Source: Streptomyces sp. SID13031
Lineage (GTDB): Bacteria > Actinomycetota > Actinomycetes > Propionibacteriales > Kribbellaceae
Assembly: GCF_010548305.1 (NCBI RefSeq)
Contig: NZ_JAAGLV010000001.1
Location: forward strand, 186,001-250,000
DNA length: 64,000 nucleotides
Direction of reading: 5' to 3'
Positions 49,393 through 58,090 of the stretch are shown here, piece after piece. Each line of letters starts with the position of its first letter. Within the stretch, counting starts at the first letter, position 1. The notes beneath the pieces are model-generated. The model made no database searches, had not been told where the DNA came from, and was given only the letters and a program-made list of their open reading frames with translations. The position numbers and the translations under genes were made by a program.

Positions 49393-51231
49393 ATGAATAC
49401 CGGTGTGGCCGATCGCGAGTACGGCGGGCAGTCGTTCGCCGCTGAGGTCGATGCGCTGTTCGAGTCGGGTGCTGTCTGTGCGCCTGAGGATCCGGATTGT
49501 CCTGCTGGGCCGAGGTTCATCGACGAGGTGGGCTTCTTCGGTGATCTGCCACCGTTGTCGGCGGTCGATGTGCTCGAGTGGGAGTTGTGGGCGGGAGTCG
49601 AGCAGGACGAGGCTGAGCGAGCCCTGCTGGAGGCGAAGGCGCCTGCGTGGGCGTTACTTCCACCTGGTCCTGAGCTGGCTGCTGCTTTGGCTCAGGTCCG
49701 CCCTCAGGTGCTGTCTCCGATCGCGTTGATCGAGTTCATGAAGGCGACCGCGCGGTTGACGGCCTGGAGTGAGTCGATGCGGGTATCGGCGATGGCTTCG
49801 TTCTACCGGCAGCGCAAGGCCCAGGCTGTCGAGTTGCCGCGCCCGAGCGAGATCGACTCCAATGGCCGCCCGGTGGATCCGGAGCGGTCGTGGGCCGCGG
49901 AGATCGCCTGCGCTTTGAAGCTGTCCCCGCAGACCGTCAGCGGCCATATCGATACCGCGTTGCGTCTGACGGGTGTCTTGTCGGCTACCTATACCGCATT
50001 GCGCTGCGGTGCGATCAGTTTGTCGAAGGCGATCTCCATCTCCAACGCGACCCGTGCCCTGGGCGATGCGAAGACCCGGGCCGTGGAGGCCGCGGTGCTG
50101 AAGCGGGCCCCGTCGCAGTCGCACGCCAATTTGCAGAGGTCGCTTCGACGCCAGGTCTCCAAGTACAACGCGAAGGACGAGGCCGACCGCCACCGTGAAG
50201 CCAAGGCGACCCGAGAAGTCCGCGTCGTGCCGCTGCCCGACGGGATGGCCGGCCTGTGGATCGTCAACACCGCCGACAAGATCCAGCAGATCTGGATCGT
50301 CATCCAGGCCATCGCCGACCTCGCCAAGCGACACACCCCCACTCCTGGCCCGGCAACCGCCGCCACCCCCACCACGACACCGACCGCTCCCGGTGCGGAC
50401 CACGGCGTCCGCGGTGAGGACCAGGGCGCCCAGGGTGGGGATCACGGTAGTTCGAGCGTTGGGGGTTCCGTTGACGAGGAGGTCACCGCGCCAGGGGCCG
50501 CCGGCCAGAGCGAATCCGGGCGGGAGACAGATCAGCCCCGCGAACAGGTCGGTATGGATCAGCCCTCTGCGGACCGGCGCAGCGCGGATCACCGTAGTGC
50601 GGATCAGCGACGGGCCGATGTCGTCACCGATCTGTTCGACTTCATGTTGTGGAACGGACTCGATTGGCTCGGGCGACGACTACCCGACCAGCACCGACGC
50701 CGACCACACATCGAAGTCCTCGTACCGATCACCACCCTGCTCGGCATGAACGACGAGCCCTGCGAGCTGACCGGATACGGGCCGATTCCTGCCGAGATGG
50801 CTCGAACCATCGCCACCGACAGCACCTGGCGACGCATCCTGACCGACCCGACCAACGGAACCGTCCTCGAAGCATCCACCACCCGACACGACCCCGGGAT
50901 GCTCGTCTCGGAGACCCTGCTAGCAGCCCATCCCACCTGCGACTGGCCGAACTGCAACCGGGCCGCCCGCGAATGCGACCGCGACCACGGCATCCCGTTC
51001 ACCCAGACCGGACTCACCAGACTGACCGACCTGCGCAACTACTGCGAACTACACCACGTCATCAAAGACACCCCCGCCTGGGGCTGGGCCGCCACCAACA
51101 ACCCAGACGGCTCCACCACCATCACCACCCCCACCGGCCACCGCTACACCACCCCACCCGCAACACCCGGCCCCATTCGCGAATCCGCACCAGCCTCCAC
51201 CCCCAAGCCCGACGACCCACCACCGTTCTGA
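49393..51231 (+). CDS. DUF222/13E12-family HNH endonuclease-like protein
   Basis: 612 residues. The DUF222 region covers ~80-300 (ARLTAWSESMRVSAMASFYR, SLSKAISISNATRALGDAKT, VRVVPLPDGMAGLWIVNTAD). A low-complexity linker (~325-420) contains runs such as GADHGVRGEDQGAQGGDHG and SADRRSADHRSADQRRAD. The C-terminal HNH has CDWPNCNR, ECDRDHGIPF and NYCELHHVIKDTPAW. These multi-copy actinobacterial proteins have no settled role. It follows the IS right end by 55 bp. Confidence 0.88.
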   Translation: MNTGVADREYGGQSFAAEVDALFESGAVCAPEDPDCPAGPRFIDEVGFFGDLPPLSAVDVLEWELWAGVEQDEAERALLEAKAPAWALLPPGPELAAALAQVRPQVLSPIALIEFMKATARLTAWSESMRVSAMASFYRQRKAQAVELPRPSEIDSNGRPVDPERSWAAEIACALKLSPQTVSGHIDTALRLTGVLSATYTALRCGAISLSKAISISNATRALGDAKTRAVEAAVLKRAPSQSHANLQRSLRRQVSKYNAKDEADRHREAKATREVRVVPLPDGMAGLWIVNTADKIQQIWIVIQAIADLAKRHTPTPGPATAATPTTTPTAPGADHGVRGEDQGAQGGDHGSSSVGGSVDEEVTAPGAAGQSESGRETDQPREQVGMDQPSADRRSADHRSADQRRADVVTDLFDFMLWNGLDWLGRRLPDQHRRRPHIEVLVPITTLLGMNDEPCELTGYGPIPAEMARTIATDSTWRRILTDPTNGTVLEASTTRHDPGMLVSETLLAAHPTCDWPNCNRAARECDRDHGIPFTQTGLTRLTDLRNYCELHHVIKDTPAWGWAATNNPDGSTTITTPTGHRYTTPPATPGPIRESAPASTPKPDDPPPF

Positions 51232-51234
51232 GTC

Positions 51235-51280
51235 GGCGGGGTCACCACACTGCTGCGTGGGCGGGGTCACCACACTGCTG
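51235..51280. repeat. Tandem 21-bp repeat
   Basis: GGCGGGGTCACCACACTGCTG occurs at 51235-51255 and 51260-51280, just after the HNH gene stop; AGTCGG flanks the pair on both sides. Confidence 0.75.
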
Positions 51281-51310
51281 AGTCGGCCGACCCCTCAAGG
51301 GCCCAGGCTC

Positions 51311-52207
51311 CTAGGAGAGAAGATGGGCTTTGTCGCCCCGGTTGATGGTGCCCGCGGTGCTGGGGACGGCGTAGGTGCCGAGGCAGGGCAGTTGGCCGAG
51401 GCCGAGGATGTCGAGCCGGTTCGCTGCGGCGAGCGTCCGCAGGATCTGGGAATCCTTGGGCAGCTCTTCCTGGGCGAGATTGGTCATCACGCACCGGGGA
51501 ACGGGCAGTTCCACGCCGAGCACGACCACCGGCCCGACGGTGAGGCGCTTGCCCACCCAGTCGTTGTCGATCAGGCCGTCCGCGCTGGTGTCGAGGATGA
51601 TGTTCATCCGGAAGCGGCGGGTGTCCCAATAACCGCCTGGGTACAGCGTGGCGAGCTGCCGGAGGCTGGCGGTGGTCAGCACAGACACCGGGAAGAGGTC
51701 GACCAGGGCGCCATCTGGTACCGGAGACGGTCTGCCCAGGGCGGCGAGCAGGGCGGCGCCCAGTCGCTGGTCGACGACGACGTTGCGGTCGCCGCGTGGA
51801 TTGAAGATGTCGGCCTCGGGGTGGTACTCGTCGATCGTGTACTCCGGGGGTGCCGCGGTGATCAACGCGACCTCGCGCCCGAAGAAGTGGGAGAGGATCG
51901 CGTCGACCTCAGGGGCGTCCGTCCGGACCGAGGTGCCGTCGGCGAGCTCGATCCGCGCGGCCGGGATCGGCTGCCCGGTCCGCACCGGTTCGACGTACGA
52001 CGCCCGGCAGCCGAGCAAGTCTGGCCAGCGCTTCGGGTGCTTGGCGCTCGCGACCTTGCCGGTGGCGACGTCGAGCAGGCCGTAGGCACGGTCGCCGAGG
52101 ATGCCGCCGGTCGTCACCTCCAGCGAGTCGACGCGTTCCCCCAGCATGGACTTGACCGGGAACAACCACAGCTCACCGACCGAGCCGACCTGCTCGCTCT
52201 CATTCAT
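51311..52207 (-). CDS. MOSC-domain protein
   Basis: 298 residues. The N-terminal MOSC beta-barrel starts VGELWLFPVKSMLGERVDSL. RGDRNVVVDQRLGAALLAAL and the C-terminal VPRCVMTNLAQEELPKDSQI with the conserved Cys complete the molybdenum-cofactor-sulfurase C-terminal (MOSC) fold. It may bind molybdenum cofactor or carry persulfide. The start at 52207 overlaps the end of the broken FAD-linked oxidase gene, showing the two once formed an operon. Confidence 0.85.
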   Translation of the reverse strand: MNESEQVGSVGELWLFPVKSMLGERVDSLEVTTGGILGDRAYGLLDVATGKVASAKHPKRWPDLLGCRASYVEPVRTGQPIPAARIELADGTSVRTDAPEVDAILSHFFGREVALITAAPPEYTIDEYHPEADIFNPRGDRNVVVDQRLGAALLAALGRPSPVPDGALVDLFPVSVLTTASLRQLATLYPGGYWDTRRFRMNIILDTSADGLIDNDWVGKRLTVGPVVVLGVELPVPRCVMTNLAQEELPKDSQILRTLAAANRLDILGLGQLPCLGTYAVPSTAGTINRGDKAHLLS

Positions 52208-52683
52208 GGGCAGCCCTTCGTTCCTGGTCCGACGAGCCCACCGGCCCGAGTGTCCGGAGGGTGTAGTTGTTCTGGAAGAGTCCGCCGGGATCAAGGCGCG
52301 CCCGAACCGCCTGGAATTCGGCCCGGAAGAAGGTCTCGAACTCCATGCCCCGGTACTGATGCACAGCGAGGTAGCAGGTCTCACCGCTGGTAGGCGGTCG
52401 ACAGATAGGCGTCGTCGGAGGCGGTGAACCGCACTTCGAACGGCAGCAGGATCGGCAGTTTGCGGCGTTCCACCACCGCGAGCTCGGCCACCTCGCCGGA
52501 CGCTGTCACCAGACGCATCCCGACGACCCGGGCCGACAGGTTCGGGGATGTCGCCCTGGTTCGCCAGGGCGCCAGGCCGCTGCGTTGGTCGACCTCGAGA
52601 ACCCCTGCAGACCCGAGGTGTCGACCAGCATGCCGTCGCTCCGGCGCACAGTGTTGATCGCCGGTCCAGTTGCTCCAGGTCAT
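52200..52683 (-). pseudogene. Degraded FAD-linked oxidase (berberine-bridge/ALO type)
   Basis: Recognisable pieces appear in order but in different frames: the start MTWSNWTGDQHCAPE, then DGMLVDTSGLQG, GVLEVDQRSGLA, LANQGDIP, SARVVGMRLVTASGEVAEL, PFEVRFTASDDAYLS and the C-terminus AVHQYRGMEFETFFRAEF. At least three frameshifts and large deletions separate them. The remnant ends at 52200, overlapping the MOSC start. It cannot make a working enzyme. Confidence 0.82.
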
Positions 52684-52822
52684 GCTTCACCACCTCGGAT
52701 GTCCAGCCGCGCTGCGGAGTACGTCGACCGTAGGCGCTGGGCCGGGTGTGACAGAAACACCGGTTCGGCGCGCGAGCTACAGCCTGGAGACTGTGGATCG
52801 CAGCAGTTACAGTCGGCTGACT

Positions 52823-53134
52823 GTGGATCTCTCCCCGCGCAAGCTCCGGTACTTCGTCGCCGTCGCCGACGAGCTGCATTTCGGGCGTGCCGCGAGCAAG
52901 CTCTACATCGCGCAGCAGTCACTGAGTGCGCAGATTCGTGAGCTGGAGGACGAGGTCGGCTGCCAACGGCTGCATCGGACCACGCGGAAGGTCGAGCTGA
53001 CCGCGGCCGGCGAGGTGTTTCTCCCTGCTGCCAGGAAGTCGCTGGCGGTCGCAGACCAGGGCGTCGAGGATGCGCGGAGGGTGGCGCTCAAGGCCGGGGC
53101 GTCCGCCACTCCCGGGCTTCACCGCCCGCTCTGA
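52823..53134 (+). pseudogene. Truncated LysR-type regulator
   Basis: Only the DNA-binding domain remains, about 103 residues: LSPRKLRYFVAVADELHFGR, AASKLYIAQQSLSAQIRELE, LTAAGEVFLPAA. The whole effector-binding domain (~200 residues) is gone and the frame ends in non-family sequence. It is divergent from the broken oxidase, the usual layout of a LysR gene and its target. Two copies of ACTGTGGATC upstream may be its old binding sites. Confidence 0.75.
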
Positions 53135-53208
53135 CGCTCTGAGCAGCCCGGTGCACTGCGCCGCAGATTCTTAGTCGAGTCACAAAGTGGGCCGGGATCG
53201 TGGTGCCC

Positions 53209-54612
53209 ATGACAGAAACTGTGAGTTTGCGGCGGCCACGAAGGCAGCCCCGGCCCGGTCCGCCTGCGTGGGCGGCGCGGCTGGTTGCCGATGGCATGGG
53301 CGTGCTGGCGATGGCCGCGGTCGTGGTGACGACGTGGATCTGGGCGCGGAATGGCGGGATTCTCCAGACCTTCGTCTATCTGGAGTATTTGGTGGAGTCG
53401 CAGGCGCTCTACACCGGGCTGCTGTCGCAGGTGCTGATGGTCTTGATGGTGCTGTTCATGGCCCGGATCCCTTGGGTGGAACAGTCCTGGGGGCACGATG
53501 TGCTCGCGCGCCGGCACAAGTGGCTGGGCTACGTGTCGTTCTGGCTGGCGATCACGCACACTGTTCTGTTCGCTCTCAACCGGGTTCAGCGATCGCCCTC
53601 GGAGTGGGCCGGGGCGTTGTGGCAGTTGTTCGTCACGGACCCATGGATGCTGTGGGCAACGATCGGCACGCTGCTCATCATCGCGGTCGTGATCACCTCG
53701 ATCCAGATCGCCCGCCGCCGGTTGCGCTACGAGTCCTGGCACCTGCTCCATCTCTACTCGTACCTGGGGATGGCCTTCGTCGTGCCGCACGAGATCTTCG
53801 ACGGCCAGCACTTCCACGAAAGGTGGACGCAGCTCTTCTGGTGGGGCCTGTACTTCGGTTCGCTCGCCGCGGTCCTCATCTGGCGGGTCGTGGTGCCGCT
53901 GTGGGTGTCCTGGCGGCACAAGCTGGTCGTCGAGGACGTGGTGGCGGAGACACCGAGCGCCTTCTCGATCGTGCTCCGCGGCCGGAAGCTCGATCGGCTG
54001 CGGACGAAGTCGGGCCAGTTCTTCATCTTCCGCTTCCTCGGCAGCCCGGGTTGGACCCGCGGTAACCCGTACTCGATCTCCGCCGCACCCACCGACGGCG
54101 ATCTACGGGTCACGCTCGAAGCGGGTGGCGACGGCGCCGAGCGCGCCCGCACGCTCGCTGTGGGCAGCCGAGTGCTGATCGAGGGCCCGTACGGAACGAT
54201 GACGGCCGCTCGTCGCCGGCACCCGCGCATGGTCATGCTCGCCGCCGGGGTGGGGATCACGCCGTTCCGTGCCCTGCTTGAGGACTCTGACTACCAGCCC
54301 GGCGAAGCGACCCTGATCTACCGCTATACCAACGACGAGCACGCCATCTTCCTGGCCGAGCTCACCGAGCTGGCCGAGCAGCGCGGCATCGAGCTGGTCC
54401 TGCTCCCGGGCCGCCGGCGCGACGACGGCTCCTGGCTGCCCGACGGCGTCGACGGAACCGACGTCGAGGCGTTGAAGCGGTTCGTGCCCGACATCGCCGA
54501 CCGCGACGTGTTCGCCTGCGGTCCCGTGCCATGGCTCAAGTCGGTCCACCGGGCCGCGCGCCGGGCCGGGGTGAAGACCCGCGACTTCCATGACGAGGAC
54601 TACGCCTGGTGA
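53209..54612 (+). CDS. Ferric-reductase-like membrane flavoprotein
   Basis: 467 residues. The N-terminal half has about six membrane segments, with haem-type histidines in RRHKWLGYVSFWLAITHTVL and ESWHLLHLYSYLGMAFVVPH. The C-terminal half is a ferredoxin-reductase module: FAD in RGNPYSISAAP, NAD(P) in MLAAGVGITPFRALLED and the final FACGPVPWLKSVHRAARRAG. It would carry electrons from NAD(P)H across the membrane to an external acceptor. The ATG at 53209 is used; a GTG nine bases earlier is possible. It is followed by two small exported proteins. Confidence 0.87.
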   Translation: MTETVSLRRPRRQPRPGPPAWAARLVADGMGVLAMAAVVVTTWIWARNGGILQTFVYLEYLVESQALYTGLLSQVLMVLMVLFMARIPWVEQSWGHDVLARRHKWLGYVSFWLAITHTVLFALNRVQRSPSEWAGALWQLFVTDPWMLWATIGTLLIIAVVITSIQIARRRLRYESWHLLHLYSYLGMAFVVPHEIFDGQHFHERWTQLFWWGLYFGSLAAVLIWRVVVPLWVSWRHKLVVEDVVAETPSAFSIVLRGRKLDRLRTKSGQFFIFRFLGSPGWTRGNPYSISAAPTDGDLRVTLEAGGDGAERARTLAVGSRVLIEGPYGTMTAARRRHPRMVMLAAGVGITPFRALLEDSDYQPGEATLIYRYTNDEHAIFLAELTELAEQRGIELVLLPGRRRDDGSWLPDGVDGTDVEALKRFVPDIADRDVFACGPVPWLKSVHRAARRAGVKTRDFHDEDYAW

Positions 54613-54647
54613 ACCCCTCACCCGGCCGACTACCGAAAGGACAGACC

Positions 54648-54806
54648 ATGCGACGCCTCACCTTCTTCGCCGCCTCGATCGTCTCCGTGCTCGTCATCGC
54701 CTACGGCAGCTGGCTCAGCTCGGCCGAATCCGGTGCCTCGGGCAACGGAGGAGAGGGCCACGGCACCGGCCAGACCGGTAAGCCCGGCGAGGCACCCAAA
54801 CGCTGA
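54648..54806 (+). CDS. Small membrane-anchored or exported protein
   Basis: 52 residues: a signal/anchor segment (RLTFFAASIVSVLVIAYGSW) then a Gly-rich tail ending GHGTGQTGKPGEAPKR. AAAGGAC precedes the ATG. It sits 35 bp after the reductase gene and 29 bp ahead of another small exported protein with a matching TGKPGE tail. Function unknown; a link to the reductase is inferred from position. Confidence 0.65.
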   Translation: MRRLTFFAASIVSVLVIAYGSWLSSAESGASGNGGEGHGTGQTGKPGEAPKR

Positions 54807-54835
54807 CTTCCCCCTAGTACAAGGAGATTCGGACC

Positions 54836-55072
54836 ATGAAGAAGATCATCACGTTCGCGGTTGCCACGGTCGCGCTCATCGGCGGCGCCATCGGCGTACA
54901 GGCGTTCGCCACGACCAGTCATGACGAAGACAAGCAGCCGCCCGCGGTCACCCAGACCGCACCGGCCGACGGCTCGACGACCAGCCCCAGCGCGGGGGCC
55001 ACCAAGGAGGACGACGGCGAGCGCGAAGGCTCCACCGAGGACCACACCGGTAAGCCGGGCGAGACCAAGTAG
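54836..55072 (+). CDS. Small exported acidic protein
   Basis: 78 residues. Signal peptide KKIITFAVATVALIGGAIGV, likely cut after QAFA. The mature part is hydrophilic, Thr/Ser/Asp/Glu-rich and ends DHTGKPGETK. CAAGGAG lies nine bases ahead of the ATG. Its tail resembles that of the preceding small protein. No known domain. Confidence 0.7.
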   Translation: MKKIITFAVATVALIGGAIGVQAFATTSHDEDKQPPAVTQTAPADGSTTSPSAGATKEDDGEREGSTEDHTGKPGETK

Positions 55073-55081
55073 CAAATGCGG

Positions 55082-55116
55082 GCGCCGGGGATCAGCTACC
55101 ACGTGATCCCCGGCGC
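55082..55116. terminator. Bidirectional terminator
   Basis: GCGCCGGGGATCA (55082-55094) and TGATCCCCGGCGC (55104-55116) form a perfect 13-bp stem, then TTTC, between the small exported protein gene and the opposing histidine kinase gene. Confidence 0.85.
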
Positions 55117-55118
55117 TT

Positions 55119-56513
55119 TCAGCGTGGTACTTCGGGAAGCTGGTGGTCGGGGTTGATCGGGAGGGCGAGGATCGCGCGGAGGCCCGAGCCTGGCGCGTCG
55201 GCGAGGGTGAGGGTGCCCCGGTGGAGGTCGGCCTGTTGCTGGGTCAGGGCGAGACCGAGGCCCGAGCCGTGGCTGCGCGGGTTCGGGCCACGGGCGAAGC
55301 GTTCCTTCATCGCCTCCCGGTCCGCGGCCGGGATCCCGGGGCCGTCATCGCTGATCGTGATGAAGGCCTGGTTCTCGTTGCGGTGGAGCATGACGTCGAC
55401 CCGGCCGTCCGGCTTGCCGTGCAGGGCGGCGTTGTCGAGCAGGTTGTCGATCGCGGTCCGTAGGCCGGCCTGCCAGCCGTCGAGGTACGGCGGCCGCATG
55501 TGGTCGACGGTGAGCCGGTACGTCGTGTGCGGATGGCGGTGACCGGCGTGCCGGACCGCCTCGTCGAGCAGATCGGTCAGATCGAGGTTGGCGCGGGCGG
55601 GTAGCGCACCGGCATCGCCTCGGGCGAGCGTCTGCAGGCCCTCCAGCAGGGCGGTGATGCGATGGTGCTCGGCCAGCGCCGCGGTCAGGATCTCCAGCCG
55701 CTGTTCCGGCGGGAGTTGCGGGTTGCGTTGGAGCGTTTCGAGGTTGATGCCGAGGCTCGTCAGCGGAGTACGCAGCTCGTGGCCCGCGTCGGCGGTGAAT
55801 CGCCGGGTCGACTGGGTGCTGGTCTCCAACTGGCCGAGCATGCCGTTCAACGCAGCCGACAAGTCGGCCACCTCCTGAGGTCGCGTCTCGTCGGGAAGCC
55901 GCTGGCCGCCGTCGGCGGTACGGATCCGCGCCGCTCCCGCCCGCAGGCGTTCCAGCGGCTGCAGCACCAGGCGGGCGACCAGCCAGACGCCTGAGCCGGT
56001 AGCAAGCGTTGCCGCGATCGCGACGAGGGTGACCAGCTGGGCGTTGTCGGACAGTCGCTCGTCGATCGGGGCGAGATCCTGCAGTACCTGCAACCGTTGA
56101 CCGGATCCATCGGACAGCGTCCGGGTCAGCGATCGCCAGGTCTGGTCTCCGACGCGAAGGGTGGTGTAGCCGTCCTCGGCCGGTACAGGTAGAGACACTG
56201 CGGGCTGCGCACCGCGTTCGATGATCTGGGTGCCGTCGATCAGCCGGACCAGCGACTGGCTACCGGCGAGCAAACCGCCGTAGTCGTCGTCGTGGCCATC
56301 TTCACTGTCTCCGTGGTCTCCTTGCGACCGCAGTTTGTCGACGTCCTGACCGGCCCGCTCAGCCTGGGAATCCAGCTGCTGGTCGACGTCGGCGCGGTCG
56401 CGATGATCGATCCGGACGACGATGAGCAGGCCGGCCAGGGCGACCACGATCATCACCAGCAGCGCCACACTGGCGGTGATCTGGGCCCGGAGGCTGCGCG
56501 GGACGAGGTTCAT
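55119..56513 (-). CDS. Two-component sensor histidine kinase
   Basis: 464 residues. Membrane segment 1 is at ~13-33, an extracytoplasmic loop rich in Asp/His (HGDSEDGHDDDYGG) follows, and segment 2 is at ~175-200, then HAMP. The phosphorylated His is in DAGHELRTPLTSLGINLETL. The ATPase part shows NLLDNAALHGKPDGRVDV and SDDGPGIPAADREAMKERFA. It overlaps the response regulator stop by 4 bp. The acidic loop could sense a metal or cationic compound. The ferric-reductase region on the opposite strand is a possible target. Confidence 0.92.
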   Translation of the reverse strand: MNLVPRSLRAQITASVALLVMIVVALAGLLIVVRIDHRDRADVDQQLDSQAERAGQDVDKLRSQGDHGDSEDGHDDDYGGLLAGSQSLVRLIDGTQIIERGAQPAVSLPVPAEDGYTTLRVGDQTWRSLTRTLSDGSGQRLQVLQDLAPIDERLSDNAQLVTLVAIAATLATGSGVWLVARLVLQPLERLRAGAARIRTADGGQRLPDETRPQEVADLSAALNGMLGQLETSTQSTRRFTADAGHELRTPLTSLGINLETLQRNPQLPPEQRLEILTAALAEHHRITALLEGLQTLARGDAGALPARANLDLTDLLDEAVRHAGHRHPHTTYRLTVDHMRPPYLDGWQAGLRTAIDNLLDNAALHGKPDGRVDVMLHRNENQAFITISDDGPGIPAADREAMKERFARGPNPRSHGSGLGLALTQQQADLHRGTLTLADAPGSGLRAILALPINPDHQLPEVPR

Positions 56514-57172
56514 GGGCGCAGTACGAAGCCGACGCCGCGGATGGTGTGCAGCAGGCGGGACTCGCCACCGGCCTCGAGCTTGCGGCGGAGGTACCCGATG
56601 AACACGTCGACCACGTTGGTGTCGACGTCCCAGGTGTAGCCCCAGACCTGCTCGAGCAGTTGGTTCCGGCTGAGCACCTGGCCCGAGTGATGCGCGAAGG
56701 TCAACAGAAGATCGAACTCGCGAGTGGTCAGCCCGAGATCGCGCCCCGACCTGCCGGCGACCCGCCGAGCGGGCTCAATGGTCAGCTCACCGAGCACGAG
56801 CGGCCGCTCCTGACTGGTCGCGTGCAGCCGAACGAGTGCATGCAACCGGGCGGACAGCTCGCCAACGGAGAACGGTTTGACCACATAGTCATCAGCCCCG
56901 GCGGCAAGCCCCGCGACCCTGTCGTCCACTTCGTCCCGCGCTGACAATATGCAGACCGGGATGGTCCGCCCATCGGCACGCAGCCGCCGAACGACCTCCA
57001 CACCGTTGAGCCCAGGCATCATCACGTCGAGCAGCACCACAGCCGGCAACTGAGCCCCGATCTCCACCAGCGCGGCTTCCCCGGTCGAAGCCTCCCGCAC
57101 GGCGAACCCCTCAGCCGTCAGCCCGAACCGCAACGACTGCCGAACCCCGGCGTCATCATCGACAACCAGCAC
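56510..57172 (-). CDS. OmpR-family response regulator
   Basis: About 220 residues. The receiver starts LVVDDDAGVRQSLRFGLTAE, with the phospho-acceptor Asp in PAVVLLDVMMPGLNGVEVV and Lys in ADDYVVKPFSVGELSARL. The winged helix contains GLTTREFDLLLTFAHHSGQV and VDVFIGYLRRKLEA. The start is unclear: the GTG at 57172 fits family length but lacks a good ribosome site, a TTG at 57247 is open, and GAGGAG lies eight bases ahead of an ATC at about 57187. Paired with the kinase downstream. Confidence 0.88.
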   Translation of the reverse strand: MLVVDDDAGVRQSLRFGLTAEGFAVREASTGEAALVEIGAQLPAVVLLDVMMPGLNGVEVVRRLRADGRTIPVCILSARDEVDDRVAGLAAGADDYVVKPFSVGELSARLHALVRLHATSQERPLVLGELTIEPARRVAGRSGRDLGLTTREFDLLLTFAHHSGQVLSRNQLLEQVWGYTWDVDTNVVDVFIGYLRRKLEAGGESRLLHTIRGVGFVLRP

Positions 57173-57263
57173 CTCGGGAACAACGATGGCGACACCTCCT
57201 CGTCGAGCAACCAGTATCCGCTCGCCAGTGTCACAGCCAATCCACAAAACAGATTAAGAACCC

Positions 57264-58028
57264 TCAGTGGAGGTCGTCGGAGAACGACTTGGCTGCTTGG
57301 GTGAGCATGGGGACGGCGTGGTGGAGGAGGTCTTCGGTCATTCGGCCGGCGGGGCCTGAGATCGAGAGGGCCAGGCGGGAGGGGGCGTCGGGGACCGGTA
57401 CGGCGACGCAGCGGACTCCTTGCTCCTGTTCGCCCTCGTCGAGGGCGTAGCCGTCGGCCCGGGCCTGGTGGAGTTGGGTGGTGAATTCGTCGACGTCGGT
57501 GATGGTCGTCTCGGTGTGTTTGGGCATGCCGGTGCGGTGGAGGAGGTCGCGGACCTCGGGCTCCGGTAGCTGGGAGAGGATCGCCTTGCCGACCGCGGTG
57601 CAGTGGGGGAGGACCCGGCGGCCGACCTCGGTGAACATGCGCATCGAGTGCCGGGACTGGACCTGCGCCAGGTAGACGATCTGGTCGCCGTCGAGCATCG
57701 CCATGTTGGCCGATTCGCCGAACTGGTCGACCAGGTGGGCCAGGTGCGGGCGGGCCCAGACGCTCAGCATGTGCGAGGAGGTCTCGCCGAGGCGGATCAG
57801 CTTCGGGCCGAGGACGTACTGGCGGGACGGCTCCTGGCGGACGTACCCGAGGTCCACGAGCGTGCGGACCAGGCGGTGGATCGTCGGCAGGGGCAGTCCG
57901 GACGCGGTGGCGAGCTGGGACAGGCCCATCATGCCGCCCGCGTCCGCCATCATCTCGAGCAGGCCGAAAGCGCGCTCGATGGATTGCACGCTTCCGGTGC
58001 GGCTCTTGGTGCCCGTCTCTTCCGCCAC
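57264..58028 (-). CDS. IclR-family regulator (probable repressor of purine/urate catabolism)
   Basis: 254 residues. HTH region VQSIERAFGLLEMMADAGGM, LSQLATASGLPLPTIHRLVR. The effector domain shows PHCTAVGKAILSQLPEPEV and ALDEGEQEQGVRCVAVPVPD. It resembles AllR-type regulators that respond to glyoxylate or allantoin-pathway metabolites. It is 62 bp downstream of the DUF6986 gene on the same strand, at the end of the purine catabolic run, which supports the assignment. Confidence 0.88.
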   Translation of the reverse strand: MAEETGTKSRTGSVQSIERAFGLLEMMADAGGMMGLSQLATASGLPLPTIHRLVRTLVDLGYVRQEPSRQYVLGPKLIRLGETSSHMLSVWARPHLAHLVDQFGESANMAMLDGDQIVYLAQVQSRHSMRMFTEVGRRVLPHCTAVGKAILSQLPEPEVRDLLHRTGMPKHTETTITDVDEFTTQLHQARADGYALDEGEQEQGVRCVAVPVPDAPSRLALSISGPAGRMTEDLLHHAVPMLTQAAKSFSDDLH

Positions 58029-58090
58029 AACAGTGCCACCCTCCTGGAAACTTCCGGATCACGGAAGTTTAGCCCCAGCTGGCGGAATAG

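Noticed and set aside
51235..51280. Start of a CRISPR array
   Set aside because: Only two 21-bp copies separated by four bases; no spacers and no cas genes.
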